Positions 8,219-16,530 of a stretch of DNA of 45,601 nucleotides are shown piece by piece. A program made the position numbers and the translations under genes. Position 1 is the first letter of the stretch. Each line of letters opens with the position of its first letter. The stretch is from a bacterium. Lineage in GTDB: Bacteria > Dependentiae > Babeliae > Babeliales > RVW-14. The stretch spans positions 1-45,601 of the forward strand of contig RGUK01000003.1 of the NCBI GenBank assembly GCA_010027825.1, read 5' to 3'. The notes under the pieces were generated by a model that made no database searches, had not been told where the DNA came from, and was given only the letters and a program-made list of their open reading frames with translations.

Positions 8219-9712
8219 ATGTCAAATATTCGTCCTTCACAGTCTTACATCGATGAATCTCGCGCTAAGCTTCTTGTTGAAAAGTGGGCTCCAGTTCTGG
8301 ACTACACTTCCAACAACGTTGGCGCAATCGAAGATGATCACACCCGCTTAAACACTGCTATCCTCCTTGAAAACCAGGAGAAGTGGTGCTTTGAAGCCAG
8401 TAACGCCTCCGGCGGTAATGGTGTATTCGGTAACGGTTCTGGCAGTGGCGCTGGTTACTACGGTAATCAATTCCCTTCACAGAACGACTCCGCATACGCA
8501 CCAGGTGATGCCCGTCTTCCAAAGATCCTCATCCCGATGATCAGACGTACATTCCCTGAGCTTATCACTAACGAAATCGTTGGTGTTCAGCCAATGAGTG
8601 GTCCAGTAGGACTTGCATTTGCACTCCGATACAAGTACGAAGGCCAAAACCTCGGCTATCAGACAGGTTCACTTGACGGTAATACAGGCGCAAGCCAGTA
8701 TAACACCGGCAATAACGTCCTTTCCGGTAACCCTGAATTAGGCTACCAGTACCTCAACACAGCCTTCACCGGTGCTAGCTCAGTAGCTCTCTCCGGTATC
8801 CCAGGCACTTTCGACGTGCTCCCATCAGATCGTGGTGTAGCTGCTCTTCTCAGCCAGTTTGAGCTTAGCAGTAACATTCCTCAGATCGTGGTATCATTCG
8901 AAAAGACAGCAGTTGAAGCCGGCACACGCCGTCTCGCAGCTCGCTGGTCCGTTGAGCTCGAGCAGGATCTTAAGAACATGAATGGTATCGATATCGATAC
9001 TGAGCTCACAAACGCTATGTCGTATGAGCTTCAGGCCGAAATCGACCGTGAAATGATCATCCGTATGATTCAGACAGCTCTCAATGCCGGTTACGGCACT
9101 GGGTTCTCAGTCTGGTCACCTGCTTCAGCCGATGGTCGCTGGCTCGTTGAGCGTAACCGTGACTTCTATCAGAGACTCATCGTAGAGGCAAATCGTATCG
9201 CCGTACGTAACCGCCGTGGTTCAGCTAACTTCATCGTTGCTACACCTCGCGTTTGCGCAATCCTTGAAATGCTCCCTGAATTCCAGTGGGTACCTGTTCA
9301 AGGCAACGTCAATACACAGCCTGTCGGTGTTGCAAAGGTAGGTTCACTTGCTGGCCGTTTCAATGTATACCGTGATACACGTACAGAGGCGCAGTTCGAA
9401 GCTAACGCTGGCGGTAACTTCGATGGATCAGGAACATTCCCTGGTGCATCAACCCGCTCAACTCGTCTTGAGTACGCTCTTCTCGGTTACAAAGGTCCTG
9501 AGTTCTATGACACTGGTATCATCTACTGTCCTTACATCCCTGTAATGGTACAGAGAACCATCGGTCCTAATGATTTCGCTCCTCGTGTTGGTCTTCTCAC
9601 CCGTTATGGTGTGGTCGACAACATCTTCGGTGCAAATCTTTATTACCACGTCATCATCCTCCAGGGTCTCGGCGTAGCATTTACACCGGCTACACAGTCA
9701 GTGTACTTCTAA
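8219..9712 (+). CDS. 23: Major capsid protein, T4 gp23-like
   Basis: Main head shell subunit. The N-terminus MSNIRPSQSYIDESRAKLLV followed by EKWAPVLDY is a typical gp23 opening. Later segments (ILIPMIRRTFPELITNEIVG, VQPMSGPVGLAFALRYKY, and the C-terminal RVGLLTRYGVVDN) are strongly characteristic of HK97-fold T4-like capsid proteins. ATG 8219 gives 497 residues; the longer TTG reading frame adds 11 unsupported residues. Codons are noticeably more C-rich than in neighbours, as expected for very high expression. A strong terminator follows directly. Confidence 0.95.
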   Translation: MSNIRPSQSYIDESRAKLLVEKWAPVLDYTSNNVGAIEDDHTRLNTAILLENQEKWCFEASNASGGNGVFGNGSGSGAGYYGNQFPSQNDSAYAPGDARLPKILIPMIRRTFPELITNEIVGVQPMSGPVGLAFALRYKYEGQNLGYQTGSLDGNTGASQYNTGNNVLSGNPELGYQYLNTAFTGASSVALSGIPGTFDVLPSDRGVAALLSQFELSSNIPQIVVSFEKTAVEAGTRRLAARWSVELEQDLKNMNGIDIDTELTNAMSYELQAEIDREMIIRMIQTALNAGYGTGFSVWSPASADGRWLVERNRDFYQRLIVEANRIAVRNRRGSANFIVATPRVCAILEMLPEFQWVPVQGNVNTQPVGVAKVGSLAGRFNVYRDTRTEAQFEANAGGNFDGSGTFPGASTRSTRLEYALLGYKGPEFYDTGIIYCPYIPVMVQRTIGPNDFAPRVGLLTRYGVVDNIFGANLYYHVIILQGLGVAFTPATQSVYF

Positions 9713-9730
9713 GATCAGAGGTGCAGTTCC

Positions 9731-9772
9731 AAAAAGAAAGGTGGATCAGAAATGGTCCACCTTTTCTTTTTT
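9731..9772 (+). terminator. Intrinsic terminator after capsid gene
   Basis: AAAGAAAGGTGGA...TCCACCTTTTCTTTT forms a long A/U-flanked GC stem with a T-rich tail, about 20 nt after the gp23 stop codon. Confidence 0.9.
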
Positions 9773-9797
9773 ATATTAAAAAAACACTTTTATAGAG

Positions 9798-9805
9798 AAT
9801 AAATA
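9798..9805 (+). promoter_or_regulatory. Late promoter -10 box
   Basis: AATAAATA, 7 nt before ATG 9813. It lets the following gene be transcribed independently of the capsid operon across the terminator. Confidence 0.65.
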
Positions 9806-9812
9806 TTCATAT

Positions 9813-10289
9813 ATGGCTTACGAAACACTTTTAAACGTTCCAGCAGTAATTTCTGCTGTTAACGCATACACAATTAACTCAACAAGCGTTGCAGCAACTG
9901 TCGTTTTCGACATCAGTAGTACAACTCTCGGTGCAGCTATCAATGATGAAAATGCAAAGCTTACACTTTCATTGGGTAAGATCGGCACTAGTTCAACTCT
10001 AAGCGCAACATCAATTGCTTTTACACTAAGTTCAGCAACAGGTGGTAATTCTGATAACTTCGCTCAAGGTCAAGTTGTATCAAGCCAGTTTGCAACAAAC
10101 AGCGCGATCTTTACAGTAAACTTCCCTAATTCAAGGGATCTCCTTACAACAACGTTAGGCTTCTCTGCTAACGCAACGACAATCGTTGTTACAAACGGAT
10201 CGGTTATTGATAACTTCTTTTACTTAAATGACCTGAGAAAAGTCCGTACAACAGCCGGTCACTCAAGACTAGTTAGCTATCTCGGCTAA
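9813..10289 (+). CDS. Hypothetical beta-rich virion protein
   Basis: Unrecognised 158-residue protein rich in Ser, Thr, Ala, Asn and beta-prone stretches (for example NSTSVAATVVFDISSTTLGA), with no Cys and almost no charged clusters. This composition, its own late promoter and placement straight after the major capsid gene suggest an abundant structural protein such as a head decoration protein. No motif proves this. It is flanked by terminators on both sides, forming a one-gene unit. Confidence 0.6.
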   Translation: MAYETLLNVPAVISAVNAYTINSTSVAATVVFDISSTTLGAAINDENAKLTLSLGKIGTSSTLSATSIAFTLSSATGGNSDNFAQGQVVSSQFATNSAIFTVNFPNSRDLLTTTLGFSANATTIVVTNGSVIDNFFYLNDLRKVRTTAGHSRLVSYLG

Positions 10290-10311
10290 TACGTAATACA
10301 TATATAAATAA

Positions 10312-10341
10312 AAAAAGAGGAGACGAAAGTCTCCTCTTTTT
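10312..10341. terminator. Bidirectional intrinsic terminator
   Basis: AAAAGAGGAGAC-GAAA-GTCTCCTCTTTT is a perfect stem with a GNRA-type loop, with A/T runs on both sides. It serves the convergent gene at 9813 (+) and queF (-). Confidence 0.92.
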
Positions 10342-10362
10342 GTTTGTAGAGATAACTTAGTC

Positions 10363-11289
10363 TTACTGTCCCATTGTTTTCTTTGTATAGGAATTTACAT
10401 TGATAAGTTTATCTGGTATCAATGATACATTACTTGCACGTACAGGATTGATATCGAGTGAACCTCTACGTGCGTAGAGCAATGTAACACAACAATCTTG
10501 AACCTCTTCATGAGCCATAATTGTTGTAAAGAGCTTCTCAGCGCAGAACTCATGGAATTCATTAACCTCACGCAATGATACAATCTGCTTAAAGAGCGAG
10601 GTAGGATCAACCTTCATTCCATTCTTAGTAATAATATGAATATACGCAGCACCAGTATCCTTCTGCTTAGTATGACGGCATCTAGAGCGCAATGCGTTTG
10701 TAAAATACTTGCTTGATACAAGCTCATTATCCTCAGGATGAAGCTTTGTAAATGTGAGATGATCCTCTTTTGCTGAATAGTCAGTAATATCAATCGTCGG
10801 TGCTACATCAAGAATCTCCCAGAACAAATCTGTATAGTCGTCAACAGGATCAAGAGCGCGTGTATCAGATCCTGACTCGAAGAACTTAACCTCAACAGGT
10901 GAACCAATAACATTCGTAAGATCCCTCCTAATCTGCTCTTCATAGTTAGCGATGGCCTCTTTAACCGTCTTACCCATCTTACACATATCAAAAGAATTCA
11001 TATAGAGCTTAGCTGACTTTGACTCGACCATAAACTCGGAATCAGCTTTATATGTATACTTTACAGTACCAGCTACCGGGTAGCCGTTATCGAGAAGGAA
11101 GGTTGCTTCATGACAGTGCCATGTATCGTATCCGACAAACTCACCACCGGTAATACCCCAATCCTTACGAGCTAGATCTCGAGGCATCGGGTTGAGGAGT
11201 GAGGGATCGAAATGTTCGGTATATACAGCGTACGATGCCGATGAACCGAGCGTCTTAGACGCAATATCAGTTAGGTTTGTTGTGGACAT
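10363..11289 (-). CDS. queF: QueF-like NADPH-dependent preQ0 reductase
   Basis: Reduces 7-cyano-7-deazaguanine (preQ0) to 7-aminomethyl-7-deazaguanine (preQ1). The 308 residues have the two-domain layout of E. coli-type QueF: an N-terminal half with ESKSAKLYMNSF (89-100), and a C-terminal half with the catalytic Cys204 and Asp211 in SRCRHTKQKDTG, NEFHEFC, and a RRGSLDINP segment. All key residues are kept, so it should be active. It is the last gene of the minus-strand operon, overlapping the kinase-like gene by 19 bp and ending at a terminator. No preQ0 synthesis genes (folE, queD, queE, queC) are in the window, so preQ0 would come from the host or elsewhere in the phage. Confidence 0.92.
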   Translation of the reverse strand: MSTTNLTDIASKTLGSSASYAVYTEHFDPSLLNPMPRDLARKDWGITGGEFVGYDTWHCHEATFLLDNGYPVAGTVKYTYKADSEFMVESKSAKLYMNSFDMCKMGKTVKEAIANYEEQIRRDLTNVIGSPVEVKFFESGSDTRALDPVDDYTDLFWEILDVAPTIDITDYSAKEDHLTFTKLHPEDNELVSSKYFTNALRSRCRHTKQKDTGAAYIHIITKNGMKVDPTSLFKQIVSLREVNEFHEFCAEKLFTTIMAHEEVQDCCVTLLYARRGSLDINPVRASNVSLIPDKLINVNSYTKKTMGQ

Positions 11290-11828
11290 AAAATCATTTT
11301 AATCTGTTCCATTCGTTGTTCAACTGTTCCGTTAACACGAACTACTTTATTTTGTAAATTGTACGTTTCAATAACGTGTTCAAAAATCTCAATCATATTA
11401 TTACGAAAGTCAATATCAATACTTCTCTCACCGTCGTCAACGAGAGTAACATCGTCTGGATTCGGATATATGATATAGTCTAATTTATCTACAAGAGAGA
11501 AAAAAACTTCTCTTGAATAATCAAATACCCAACGAGATACCTTACCATGTAAGTGCAAATACCCTGTATAACAGAAACCATCGACAATACAGCGATCAAG
11601 TATAACCCCTTGTTTCTCGTGCGATATAAGACTATTCTCAATATGTTTATTAACAATCAAACACTGAGTAATATCATCACCCGCTTCATTAATATTGACA
11701 CCGTATTGCCGCTTAACAAGTCGAGTTACTTCATCGACAAATACAAATCGATCGCTATATAACTCCTTACACGCCTTAAGAAGAGTAGTCTTACCAGAGC
11801 ACTGCGGACCTGTAAAGCTTATAACCAT
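11271..11828 (-). CDS. P-loop (AAA_28 / NadR-like) kinase-like protein
   Basis: A 185-residue nucleotide-binding protein with Walker A GPQCSGKTT (residues 7-15), a following acidic strand VFVDEVTR, and a DRCIVDG segment resembling the substrate/Walker B region of small nucleoside or nucleotide kinases. The substrate is unknown. Its place inside the dpdA-queF operon, with 15-bp and -19-bp spacing to neighbours, suggests it processes a nucleotide or base intermediate of the modification pathway. A general dNMP or cofactor kinase role is equally possible. Confidence 0.7.
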   Translation of the reverse strand: MVISFTGPQCSGKTTLLKACKELYSDRFVFVDEVTRLVKRQYGVNINEAGDDITQCLIVNKHIENSLISHEKQGVILDRCIVDGFCYTGYLHLHGKVSRWVFDYSREVFFSLVDKLDYIIYPNPDDVTLVDDGERSIDIDFRNNMIEIFEHVIETYNLQNKVVRVNGTVEQRMEQIKMILCPQQT

Positions 11829-11843
11829 GTCTCTATTTTAGTG

Positions 11844-12191
11844 TTACTTCGCCCACTTGCCACGGTTAACAATCTCAGCAATAATACTATAGACGGCTGT
11901 ATCGAGAAATGCGTCAAATACCGATTCATTAGCAGCCTCAACAATCCCTTTCCTTAATACGAGGTTAATAAGTCTCTGTAGTTTATCATTAAGACGTACT
12001 ACAATAGCTGAAATTGACGCCTTACGTTCCTCAAATGTACCGAGTGAGGACCCGAGAGAGATGTTACCTGGACCATAATCAAATTGTTTTTTACAAAAGG
12101 TAGCATAATGCTCCTGTTGAATCTTTTTAAACTCAGCACAAGTCTGTGGGTACTGTGCTTCTATGGTTTTGACTATTTCTTCAATTGACAT
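11844..12191 (-). CDS. Nmad1/DUF1599-like nucleotide-modification-associated protein
   Basis: A 115-residue all-helical protein. The order KKQFDYGPGNIS, then VVRLNDKLQRLINL, then ESVFDAFLDTAVYSIIAEI matches the pattern of DUF1599 (nucleotide modification associated domain 1): K..DYG, RL.DK..RL and ES..D...D...Y. That domain recurs beside phage DNA-modification genes; its biochemical role is not settled to my knowledge. It overlaps the formyltransferase gene by 11 bp. Family call is by motif pattern only. Confidence 0.65.
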   Translation of the reverse strand: MSIEEIVKTIEAQYPQTCAEFKKIQQEHYATFCKKQFDYGPGNISLGSSLGTFEERKASISAIVVRLNDKLQRLINLVLRKGIVEAANESVFDAFLDTAVYSIIAEIVNRGKWAK

Positions 12192-12729
12192 AAGGTGTAA
12201 GGAATCTTCTCCAGAGTATAGTAGCTATGCTACGTAGTTCAACTAATAACCTTTCATAATCGTAACCTTTAGCGAAAATTCGATGAGAGTCGACAATTTC
12301 ACCGCTATCGACCTCAGGTACAACTTTATGTAGTACACAGCCGACTATATCGTATTTGTTTTTAAACGCACGTAGCTGTGGATCCTTTCCTTTGAGGTCA
12401 GGGTACTCAGTTATTAAGCCTGGATGCAAATTATAAATCTCATACTTCTCACAGATTTCTTTAGGTACTATTCTCAGATAGCCATGGAGTGTAATGATAG
12501 GATTCTTAAACTCCTTAAGTACATTTAGATAGTCTGCTACAGATGGTGACTGTGGTAACTGAATAAGCTTACATCTACCTGAGGATATTTCTTCCTGTAG
12601 AGCAGGATTAGCGTCAGAAATAGATTTCTTATTTGTTATAATGCACGCTGGACGTACATTGAAAAAATTTATAAGATCTGCTATCTCTGTACCAGTTTGT
12701 GAAAAGAATACAATCCAGGGTCGTTTCAT
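12181..12729 (-). CDS. PurN-like formyltransferase
   Basis: Transfers a formyl group, normally from 10-formyl-tetrahydrofolate, to an amine. The 182-residue protein has the catalytic triad pattern of the PurN/Fmt family: Asn100 and His102 in YNLHPG, and Asp141 in VPEVDSGEI, with the family His134. It lacks any C-terminal tRNA-binding domain, so it is not a tRNA-Met formyltransferase. It shares an ATGA overlap with dpdA. In this operon the likeliest acceptor is the aminomethyl group of preQ1, as free base or in DNA, giving a formylaminomethyl-deazaguanine. A purine biosynthesis (GAR formyltransferase) role is the alternative. Confidence 0.8.
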   Translation of the reverse strand: MKRPWIVFFSQTGTEIADLINFFNVRPACIITNKKSISDANPALQEEISSGRCKLIQLPQSPSVADYLNVLKEFKNPIITLHGYLRIVPKEICEKYEIYNLHPGLITEYPDLKGKDPQLRAFKNKYDIVGCVLHKVVPEVDSGEIVDSHRIFAKGYDYERLLVELRSIATILWRRFLTPYVN

Positions 12730-13544
12730 CTGCGAATAATTTTCTTAAACATATCAACATTATAATTTACAGTCTCAAGCTGATCAACGGTAAACTGATA
12801 GTCGATAAGATCTGCAAGCTTTGTCGATGGCTTTGTCGGTAGACCGTAATCTGCGTCATACTTTATGTTATGAATAGCAGCAACAATAGGGTTACTGGTA
12901 TCACAACTCACAATATTATAGATGTTGTTATCTACATAATATCTAAATTCTCTAGCTAACGAACAACCAAGCAGGTGATGTGGTTTGTTCCAATTCCAAA
13001 TACCTGCTTCAATAAGCTGACTAATGAAGCGTTGACGACCATTACACCAACGATCAAGCTTAGTATTACCTTCGCCAGTGACTTCATAATACGAAAAATC
13101 AAAGCTAATAGCAATCATATCAGCCGTATCAGACATAAACTTATAACATGCAATGAGATCATTCCATGTCTTACCTTGAATAGCACCGATTGCTTTTGTA
13201 ATACAGACATCCTTTACTGCTTGTATTTTACCGCTATCCAACCAGTTATGAAAGCTCTCAACTGTACCACGTGTATCTTCAAGAACGTCAGGTACAATAA
13301 ACATATTTGGCTTTAAGTCAATAGCCGCTGCGAGAAACTTATCTGAGTCAAAAGCATGTCCGAGTTCAAATATAGAATTATCTAGAAGAACCTCGCGGTT
13401 GTAGACTTCTCGTGATTTCTTAAAGAAGGCATAATATTCAGGATGTGTTTCGAATAGATGCACAAGAGCATAATCAAAATCATTATACCTCGTAGAACTC
13501 TCTAGTATAGAAATCGGCGATTCATGAGACACTTTCATTAGCAT
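12726..13544 (-). CDS. dpdA: DpdA-like DNA guanine transglycosylase
   Basis: Predicted to exchange guanine in phage DNA for a 7-deazaguanine base. The 272-residue TIM-barrel protein shows TGT/DpdA-type landmarks in order: LLDNSIFELG (53-62, Asp55), FIVPDVLED (82-90, Asp86), GAIQGKT (120-126), HLLGCS (190-195) and SCDTSNP (213-219, Asp215). It lacks the tRNA TGT zinc site and is shorter than bacterial Tgt, as phage DpdA proteins are. It is first in the operon, and its start lies 37 bp from the divergent gp5-like gene. Which Asp is the nucleophile cannot be fixed without alignment. Confidence 0.82.
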   Translation of the reverse strand: MLMKVSHESPISILESSTRYNDFDYALVHLFETHPEYYAFFKKSREVYNREVLLDNSIFELGHAFDSDKFLAAAIDLKPNMFIVPDVLEDTRGTVESFHNWLDSGKIQAVKDVCITKAIGAIQGKTWNDLIACYKFMSDTADMIAISFDFSYYEVTGEGNTKLDRWCNGRQRFISQLIEAGIWNWNKPHHLLGCSLAREFRYYVDNNIYNIVSCDTSNPIVAAIHNIKYDADYGLPTKPSTKLADLIDYQFTVDQLETVNYNVDMFKKIIRR

Positions 13545-13581
13545 ATCTAAAATATAAATGTAAATAATAGTAAAATCAACT

Positions 13582-16530
13582 ATGGAAACACCGAAGTTTG
13601 AAGGAAATTATCTTGGTATTGTTGTACAAAACAACGATCCGCTGAGACAGGGCCGAGTAAAAGTTTTCGTTCCGCACATCTCACCTACAGTATATAAAAA
13701 CTGGACTGATACTCAAGATAAAGATTTCGCTTTTAAATTTATTGGCAAAAATATCAATAGTGATTTGTCAAATATTATTGACGATTTAAAGCAAGTTCTA
13801 CCTTGGGCTACTCTTGCTATGCCGATCGCCGGTGAATCAGCTAGTGGCAGATACAACGATACGACAAAATATGCCACGACAAGTGACACAAGTAATTTCG
13901 ATGAACAGCAATTCAGTGATAAACGTATACAAGAAATTGGATCCAATCAAGACGGAACCGGTGAAAAACCTGGCGCTATATTTGATCAGAATGCTTTTAG
14001 CTTAAGCGATGCTTTTAATAATCCTGCCGAAACGAACGCTAATAATGTCAATAAGTTAAGTTATAATTACAAGCCTGAAACATATAGTAATAAGGCTAAA
14101 GGTGCCTTTGCAATACCGAGAGTTGGAGCGCACGTTTGGGTATTCTTTAATGGAGGTGATCCTCTCTACCCCGTTGTATTCGGTGCAACATATGGTTCAA
14201 ACGACTGGCAGGGTATATATGATGTTGAGCCAGATGTTGATCTTGGTCAGGATTATCCCGGGGAGTATGAAAACTCTATTAATCCGAGTACCGAGTCTGC
14301 TGAAAAGACAAAACATACAATCAATACTGAGACGTACAGAAACAAATATGTAATCAATCAGAAAGGCGGTACACTGCAGTTTGTTAATACAGATAATAGA
14401 GAGATGCTTAAGATGACGCATTTCTCCGGTTCGTTTAAAGAGTTTAACAACCAAGCTAATATAGAACTAGCGATTAATAATGATCAAAAACTTGTTGTAG
14501 GTGATCAATTTTCTACCGTACGTGGTACCCGAAATGAATTTACTCAACAGGATTACGATTGTATAACACAAGGTGATAATTATAGAAAAATTGGCGATCT
14601 CGGTAGAGTGCTCCTTCACGAGCAGTGGAAGAAGGCAATGAGTCCTATCGCCAACATCAAGCAACGCTTTGATATACAGAGAGCTAATCCTGTTAAAGGC
14701 ATAGCAACATCACTCATTAAATTAAACGCAACAGGTCAAAAGCGCGTCGGGTCACCGAGACTATGTCCTGTCTGTACAGCTATTGATGATGGTGGTAGAG
14801 ATATTTCTGCTAATAATTTTTTTCCACTTACAGATACTTTCGGACTTAGACTTGATAATCAACACTCCACTAACAAATACGGCTCAGGACATAATTCGGT
14901 TGCTCCAGGCAAACCTGTATCACAAGTTGAATATTCAGATGGTACGGTAGCATATGCAGGTGTATCGCGTATTAATATTAATAAATCTGGATCAGTTCTT
15001 GTCGATGTAAAGGGTAACCCATTACCACCTACACCTGGTTATCTACCTTCACCAGCCTCTAATAAGGTACCGTGTCCGGTATGTAATAAGGGTGTATTCA
15101 CTAAATTAGTACCAGATGCAGCTCCTGGATTAAGTCCAAGCTCCTTCGGCGGTTTATGGATACCTGATCCTGATAAAGCAAATCTTGTTACCAAATATAA
15201 CGATATTCTACCAGAGCTTACTAAGATTGAAACAATGCTTGGTAAAGGTGGTACAGAAATTATAGAAATAGAGAAAAATAAAATTGAAACTATCGGTCTT
15301 GTTGTAAATGATTGGGGTGCCATTCGTGTTGATCAGGTGGGTAAGATGGAGCCAGGTCAGGTACAGGTTTTCCCAGCATTTACACGTACCATCCCTGTAC
15401 CTACACCTCTTGTTGAAGTTGTACAGGTTGATGATTTACCCGGTGGTACATATACTCTAAACGTTGCAAATCGTTACAGTGTTCTTGTCGGTGCTGGTGG
15501 TATTAACATGAAGTCATACGGTGTTGTAAATATATCTGGCGCTATAACAAATATAGCTGGTGAGCAGATTAACATCGGTAGTGCTCTTGAAGTTAATATT
15601 GATGGTGGTAAGCGATTATCTCTCGTCGGTGATGTTGTAACGATCTCACAACGTAATCACCAACAGGTATTAGTAGATAGCGATCTTGGTGTAACAGGTC
15701 AAGCAATTATAAGAGGTGCCCTCTATGTCGATGGACCAATATATGCTCATGAGATAAACACCGTAGCGACAGTACAACAAAATAATCCAGTTGTACAACA
15801 CGGATCAGCAACAAAAGCTTTCTCTCCACCCACCCCTATGGGCACTATTATTACATCAGATACTACCCATACGGTGGAGGATACAAAAGATGGTGTTCTT
15901 ATTGGTGAAGGCGGGAAGCCCGTGTATATGGGATATACCGATAAACAGCGTGCAGTGGGTTGCATGCCCGAAGGTCTTTACATTGGCGAGGTACCATCTT
16001 GCACTATAACTGGTACAAATCTCGGCACTGTCGTCGGTGCGCTCGGTGCAGGTGTTATAACACAACTCAATCTACCTGCTCTTGCTGTTGTTGCAAAAAA
16101 TAACAAACTACAATTCGTACCTGCGGCTGGTATAGTGTATACTACACCACCAAAGTCTCTCTCAGATGTTTCCGGTGGGTCGGATGCTATTAAAGCACTT
16201 GGCAGTGAATCAAATGGCGCTTATATACTCGGATCCGGTAAAGGCAGTGCTGAGGAAAATATGCCACTACGCGGATTACCAAAGATACAAAGAGAAAAGA
16301 TTAAAACTTTATTTGCAGCAAATGATCCTACGACAGCACCTGCGGTTGTGTATGGTGATGGTAGCGATTGGGATGCAATCAGAATAGCTAACACGACAAC
16401 GACATTCCTCGGACCAGCAACAAATCTCAAGGCGACGAATATGGATGTTCGTATGGACTTTATGAACCGTGGTAATATCCCATCACCACCGGCTCATGGT
16501 GGTAATATTGACGTTGTTTCTAATGTTTAA
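13582..16530 (+). CDS. 5: Baseplate hub / central spike protein, T4 gp5-like
   Basis: Cell-puncturing spike at the tail tip. The N-terminal OB-fold is clear (YLGIVVQNNDPLRQGRVKVF then VPHISP), followed by an insert-rich region, an RVGAHVWVFFNGGDPLYPVV strand pair (about 178-197), and a long C-terminal repetitive beta region (about 620-760) consistent with a spike beta-helix. I see no lysozyme domain such as T4 gp5 carries. Two CPVC pairs, one near residue 396 and one near 496, could jointly bind a metal ion. At 982 residues it is much longer than T4 gp5. It converges on guaC with a 4-bp overlap. Confidence 0.8.
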   Translation: METPKFEGNYLGIVVQNNDPLRQGRVKVFVPHISPTVYKNWTDTQDKDFAFKFIGKNINSDLSNIIDDLKQVLPWATLAMPIAGESASGRYNDTTKYATTSDTSNFDEQQFSDKRIQEIGSNQDGTGEKPGAIFDQNAFSLSDAFNNPAETNANNVNKLSYNYKPETYSNKAKGAFAIPRVGAHVWVFFNGGDPLYPVVFGATYGSNDWQGIYDVEPDVDLGQDYPGEYENSINPSTESAEKTKHTINTETYRNKYVINQKGGTLQFVNTDNREMLKMTHFSGSFKEFNNQANIELAINNDQKLVVGDQFSTVRGTRNEFTQQDYDCITQGDNYRKIGDLGRVLLHEQWKKAMSPIANIKQRFDIQRANPVKGIATSLIKLNATGQKRVGSPRLCPVCTAIDDGGRDISANNFFPLTDTFGLRLDNQHSTNKYGSGHNSVAPGKPVSQVEYSDGTVAYAGVSRININKSGSVLVDVKGNPLPPTPGYLPSPASNKVPCPVCNKGVFTKLVPDAAPGLSPSSFGGLWIPDPDKANLVTKYNDILPELTKIETMLGKGGTEIIEIEKNKIETIGLVVNDWGAIRVDQVGKMEPGQVQVFPAFTRTIPVPTPLVEVVQVDDLPGGTYTLNVANRYSVLVGAGGINMKSYGVVNISGAITNIAGEQINIGSALEVNIDGGKRLSLVGDVVTISQRNHQQVLVDSDLGVTGQAIIRGALYVDGPIYAHEINTVATVQQNNPVVQHGSATKAFSPPTPMGTIITSDTTHTVEDTKDGVLIGEGGKPVYMGYTDKQRAVGCMPEGLYIGEVPSCTITGTNLGTVVGALGAGVITQLNLPALAVVAKNNKLQFVPAAGIVYTTPPKSLSDVSGGSDAIKALGSESNGAYILGSGKGSAEENMPLRGLPKIQREKIKTLFAANDPTTAPAVVYGDGSDWDAIRIANTTTTFLGPATNLKATNMDVRMDFMNRGNIPSPPAHGGNIDVVSNV

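Noticed and set aside
10363..13544. Reading the operon as tRNA queuosine synthesis
   Set aside because: The transglycosylase lacks the Cys/His zinc site of tRNA TGT and matches phage DpdA landmarks; no QueA or QueG gene is nearby.
13582..16530. Lysozyme domain in the gp5-like protein
   Set aside because: No Glu...Asp...Thr lysozyme pattern or FNxG-type motif seen between the OB-fold and the beta region.
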